This document shows positions 4,934 to 6,440 of a stretch of DNA of 6,440 bases, one piece after another. Origin of the DNA: Acidimicrobiia bacterium (GTDB lineage: Bacteria; Actinomycetota; Acidimicrobiia; Spongiisociales; UBA5794); assembly GCA_013001485.1 (NCBI GenBank), contig JABDMN010000063.1, forward strand, positions 1 through 6,440. The letters are read 5' to 3'. Under the pieces are notes generated by a model. That model had not been told where the DNA came from. It saw only the letters and a program-made list of their open reading frames with translations, and did not search any database. Each line of letters starts with the position of its first letter. Positions within the stretch are counted from its first letter, which is position 1. The position numbers and the translations under genes are program-made.

Positions 4934-5373
4934 CCACCCGTGCGGCCGACTGCGTCTTCTGCGACATCATCGCCGAACGGGCTCCCGCCACGATCGTGGC
5001 CCAGGACGACAGGGTGCTCGTCGTGATGGACATCCGACCCGTCACAGCCGGGCACATGCTTGTCATACCTCGCGAGCACGTGCGGGACCTCGCCGAAATC
5101 GACCCTGACACAGCGGCCCGCATGTTCCACACTGCGCAGCGGCTGACCCGGTCATTGTCTGGCTGCGGCTTGCCTCACGAGGGAACCAACCTGTTCTACG
5201 CGGACGGCGAGGCGGCTTTCCAGGAGGTCTTCCACGCCCACCTCCATGTGATCCCGCGCTTTCCCGGCGACGGGTTCAGGATCTCAGCGACCGGGTGGAC
5301 GGACCAGCCGAGCCGGGACCAGCTCGAGGCCAACGCCGAACTGATTCGTGCCGCACTCGAGGGTGACAACTAG
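4930..5373 (+). CDS. HIT family protein (histidine-triad nucleotide hydrolase/transferase)
   Basis: HIT proteins hydrolyse or transfer nucleoside-phosphate groups, for example AMP-amidates (HinT type) or dinucleoside polyphosphates. The 147-residue product has the catalytic triad FHAHLHVIPR at 101-110, with His102, His104 and His106. At the start is a CVFC pair (Cys8, Cys11), followed by CDIIAERAPATIVAQDDRVLVVMDIRPVTAGH-type core sequence ending in HMLVIPREHV (42-51). CxxC plus a downstream His is the zinc-site pattern of many bacterial HIT proteins. FPGDGF at 111-116 also fits the family. GTG 4930 is chosen because it overlaps the DUF1015 TGA as GTGA and leads straight into the family N-terminus; AGGA lies ten bases upstream. 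The frame stays open far upstream to about 4507, but that part is out-of-frame DUF1015 sequence. Its TAG overlaps the M20 stop. Exact substrate is not decidable here. Confidence 0.95.
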   Translation: MTTRAADCVFCDIIAERAPATIVAQDDRVLVVMDIRPVTAGHMLVIPREHVRDLAEIDPDTAARMFHTAQRLTRSLSGCGLPHEGTNLFYADGEAAFQEVFHAHLHVIPRFPGDGFRISATGWTDQPSRDQLEANAELIRAALEGDN

Positions 5374-6440
5374 CCGTCAGAAACCGCGCTGCGTGCTCCG
5401 AACCGGGTGACGGTGGTGTCGAGGAACGCGGTGGTCAGATCGAGGCTGTCGAGGCTCACCCGCTCGTCGTTGCCGTGGAACATGGCCAGGAGGTCGCCGA
5501 ACGACACCCGATCATCGAAGAGACCCACTCCGTAGGCAACGGTGCCCTGGCGACGGAAGAACCGGGCATCTGTGCCTACAGGGATCAACGCGGGCAACAG
5601 ACGGCGATGGCCGGCAACGATCTCGGCGGCATCACCGATCGACTCCCAGAGGAGGCCCTCTGCGCTCGACGCGGTGGCCGTCTCGTCGAGAGCGACATCG
5701 ATGTCGAGCTCGTCGTACAGGTCGGGTCCGAGAACCTTTCGAAAGTAGTCGTCTACGGAATCCGCATCCTGACCAGGCAGAACGCGCACATCGAGGTCTC
5801 CCGATGCGCTGTCGGGGACAACATTGGCCTTCATGCCCGACTCCAGGGTCGTCGGGGTCACCGTGAGCCGGGTACATGCATGCACCCAGCGGGCGAAACC
5901 GGGGTCGTCCACCGCCAGCGTGTCGATGACTTCGTCGATCTGATCCGGATCGGTCCAAGCGCGTTCACGCTCGGTGTCGAGTCCGAGGCCGGCCACGAAC
6001 CGACGCCACTCGTCCGTGATCTCGGCTGTTCCGTCGTCTTCGGCAAAGCGGGCGACGGCACGAGCTGCCGGCACCAGAGCCGAGATTCGACCGTACGGCT
6101 GGCTGGCGTGGCCGGGGATGCCGTGGGCCCGATAGCGACGCCAGGCCGGACCCTTCTCGGAGGCGGTTACCGGGATCACGGGACCGGCCGGCGTGTCGAT
6201 GGTCGGCATTGCGATCTCGGTGAGCAGGTAATCGACGGAGACAAGATCAGGACGCTCCTCGACGATGTGTTTGGCTCCGAGCAGTCCACCCGCCTCTTCG
6301 TCGGCAACAGCGAAGAAGACAAGATCGCCGGGCAGCTGCGGGACGTCGCCGTCGAGGTGGCGTTTTGCGACAACTGCCATCGCCGCGGTGACGTTCAACA
6401 TGTCGACGGCTCCTCGACCCCACAAATAGCCGTCGTGGAC
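5370..6440 (-). CDS. M20 family metallopeptidase, C-terminal part (N-terminus beyond the right edge)
   Basis: M20 enzymes are two-zinc hydrolases acting on peptides or N-acyl amino acids (ArgE/DapE/CPG2/carboxypeptidase S group). The last 356 residues are visible, starting VHDGYLWGRGAVDML. Numbered from the edge, the metal-bridging Asp is Asp13, the catalytic Glu pair lies in ADEEAGG (46-52, Glu48/Glu49), and LLTE at 72-75 supplies a further ligand. A lid/dimerisation-type domain includes GIPGHASQPYG at about 109-119. The distal zinc-ligand His sits near the C-terminus in MFHGNDERVSLDSLDL. The first HxD ligand pair must lie off the window, because the family start is well upstream of the WGRGAVDM motif. 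The TTG at 6425 is an internal Leu codon, not a start. It converges on the HIT gene with stops sharing CTAG. The FHGNDERV ending resembles carboxypeptidase S-like peptidases; the substrate cannot be named. Confidence 0.94.
   Translation of the reverse strand, partial: VHDGYLWGRGAVDMLNVTAAMAVVAKRHLDGDVPQLPGDLVFFAVADEEAGGLLGAKHIVEERPDLVSVDYLLTEIAMPTIDTPAGPVIPVTASEKGPAWRRYRAHGIPGHASQPYGRISALVPAARAVARFAEDDGTAEITDEWRRFVAGLGLDTERERAWTDPDQIDEVIDTLAVDDPGFARWVHACTRLTVTPTTLESGMKANVVPDSASGDLDVRVLPGQDADSVDDYFRKVLGPDLYDELDIDVALDETATASSAEGLLWESIGDAAEIVAGHRRLLPALIPVGTDARFFRRQGTVAYGVGLFDDRVSFGDLLAMFHGNDERVSLDSLDLTTAFLDTTVTRFGARSAVSDG

Noticed and set aside
6411..6425. TTG 6425 as the start of the M20 peptidase
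   Set aside because: The codon is the Leu within the conserved HDGYLWGRGAVDM segment. The frame is open to the window edge and the first zinc-ligand motif must lie further upstream, so the gene is simply cut by the window.
1..6440. Search for CRISPR repeats, tRNA/rRNA genes, insertion sequences, phage genes or a new defence cassette
   Set aside because: I saw no regularly spaced repeats, terminal inverted repeats, transposase or integrase motifs, RNA-gene signatures or compositional islands. All long conserved frames belong to housekeeping families.

Overview
This is a gene-dense, high-GC stretch of a bacterial chromosome. Almost every base is coding, the intergenic gaps are 37 bp or less, and neighbouring genes often share bases. 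GC-rich codons dominate and GTG starts are frequent. The gene content and order point to an actinomycete-type bacterium (Actinobacteria/Actinomycetota). A deep-branching, non-mycobacterial class such as Acidimicrobiia is a reasonable guess but is not proved by the sequence. I see no mobile element, CRISPR array, RNA gene or defence cassette. The window is housekeeping chromosome with some unusual local architecture.

Region 1 (1-2183, minus strand) is one tightly packed operon. In transcription order it holds a small acidic protein (1980-2183), the rRNA 2'-O-methyltransferase/hemolysin-like protein TlyA (1201-1983), NAD kinase (404-1204), and the start of the DNA-repair ATPase RecN (392 to beyond base 1). 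The first two junctions are 4-base stop/start overlaps and the third is an 11-base gap with a strong Shine-Dalgarno sequence. This matches the order I recall from Mycobacterium tuberculosis (Rv1692 HAD phosphatase, Rv1693 small protein, Rv1694 tlyA, Rv1695 ppnK, Rv1696 recN). The TlyA start is not ATG/GTG/TTG: the family-conserved N-terminus requires a CTG at 1983.

Region 2 (2213-3732) holds a rhomboid-family intramembrane protease on the plus strand (2213-2938). It converges on a HAD-IIA phosphatase on the minus strand (2935-3732). The HAD gene is the expected first member of the Rv1692-like cluster, so the rhomboid gene appears to sit in the middle of that cluster in the opposite orientation. 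The two genes end in a shared CTAG, so their stop codons overlap.

Region 3 (3770-5373, plus strand) is a two-gene unit: a full-length DUF1015 protein of unknown function and a HIT-family nucleotide hydrolase, joined by a GTGA overlap. The DUF1015 gene has no Shine-Dalgarno sequence and looks leaderless.

Region 4 (5370-6440, minus strand) is the C-terminal part of an M20-family metallopeptidase. It converges on the HIT gene and again shares a CTAG for the two stop codons. Its N-terminus lies beyond the window.

Functionally the genes cover ribosome modification, NADP supply, recombination repair, phosphate-ester recycling, nucleotide hydrolysis and peptide or acyl-amino-acid hydrolysis. Linkage of the Region 1 genes probably reflects conserved gene order rather than one pathway.
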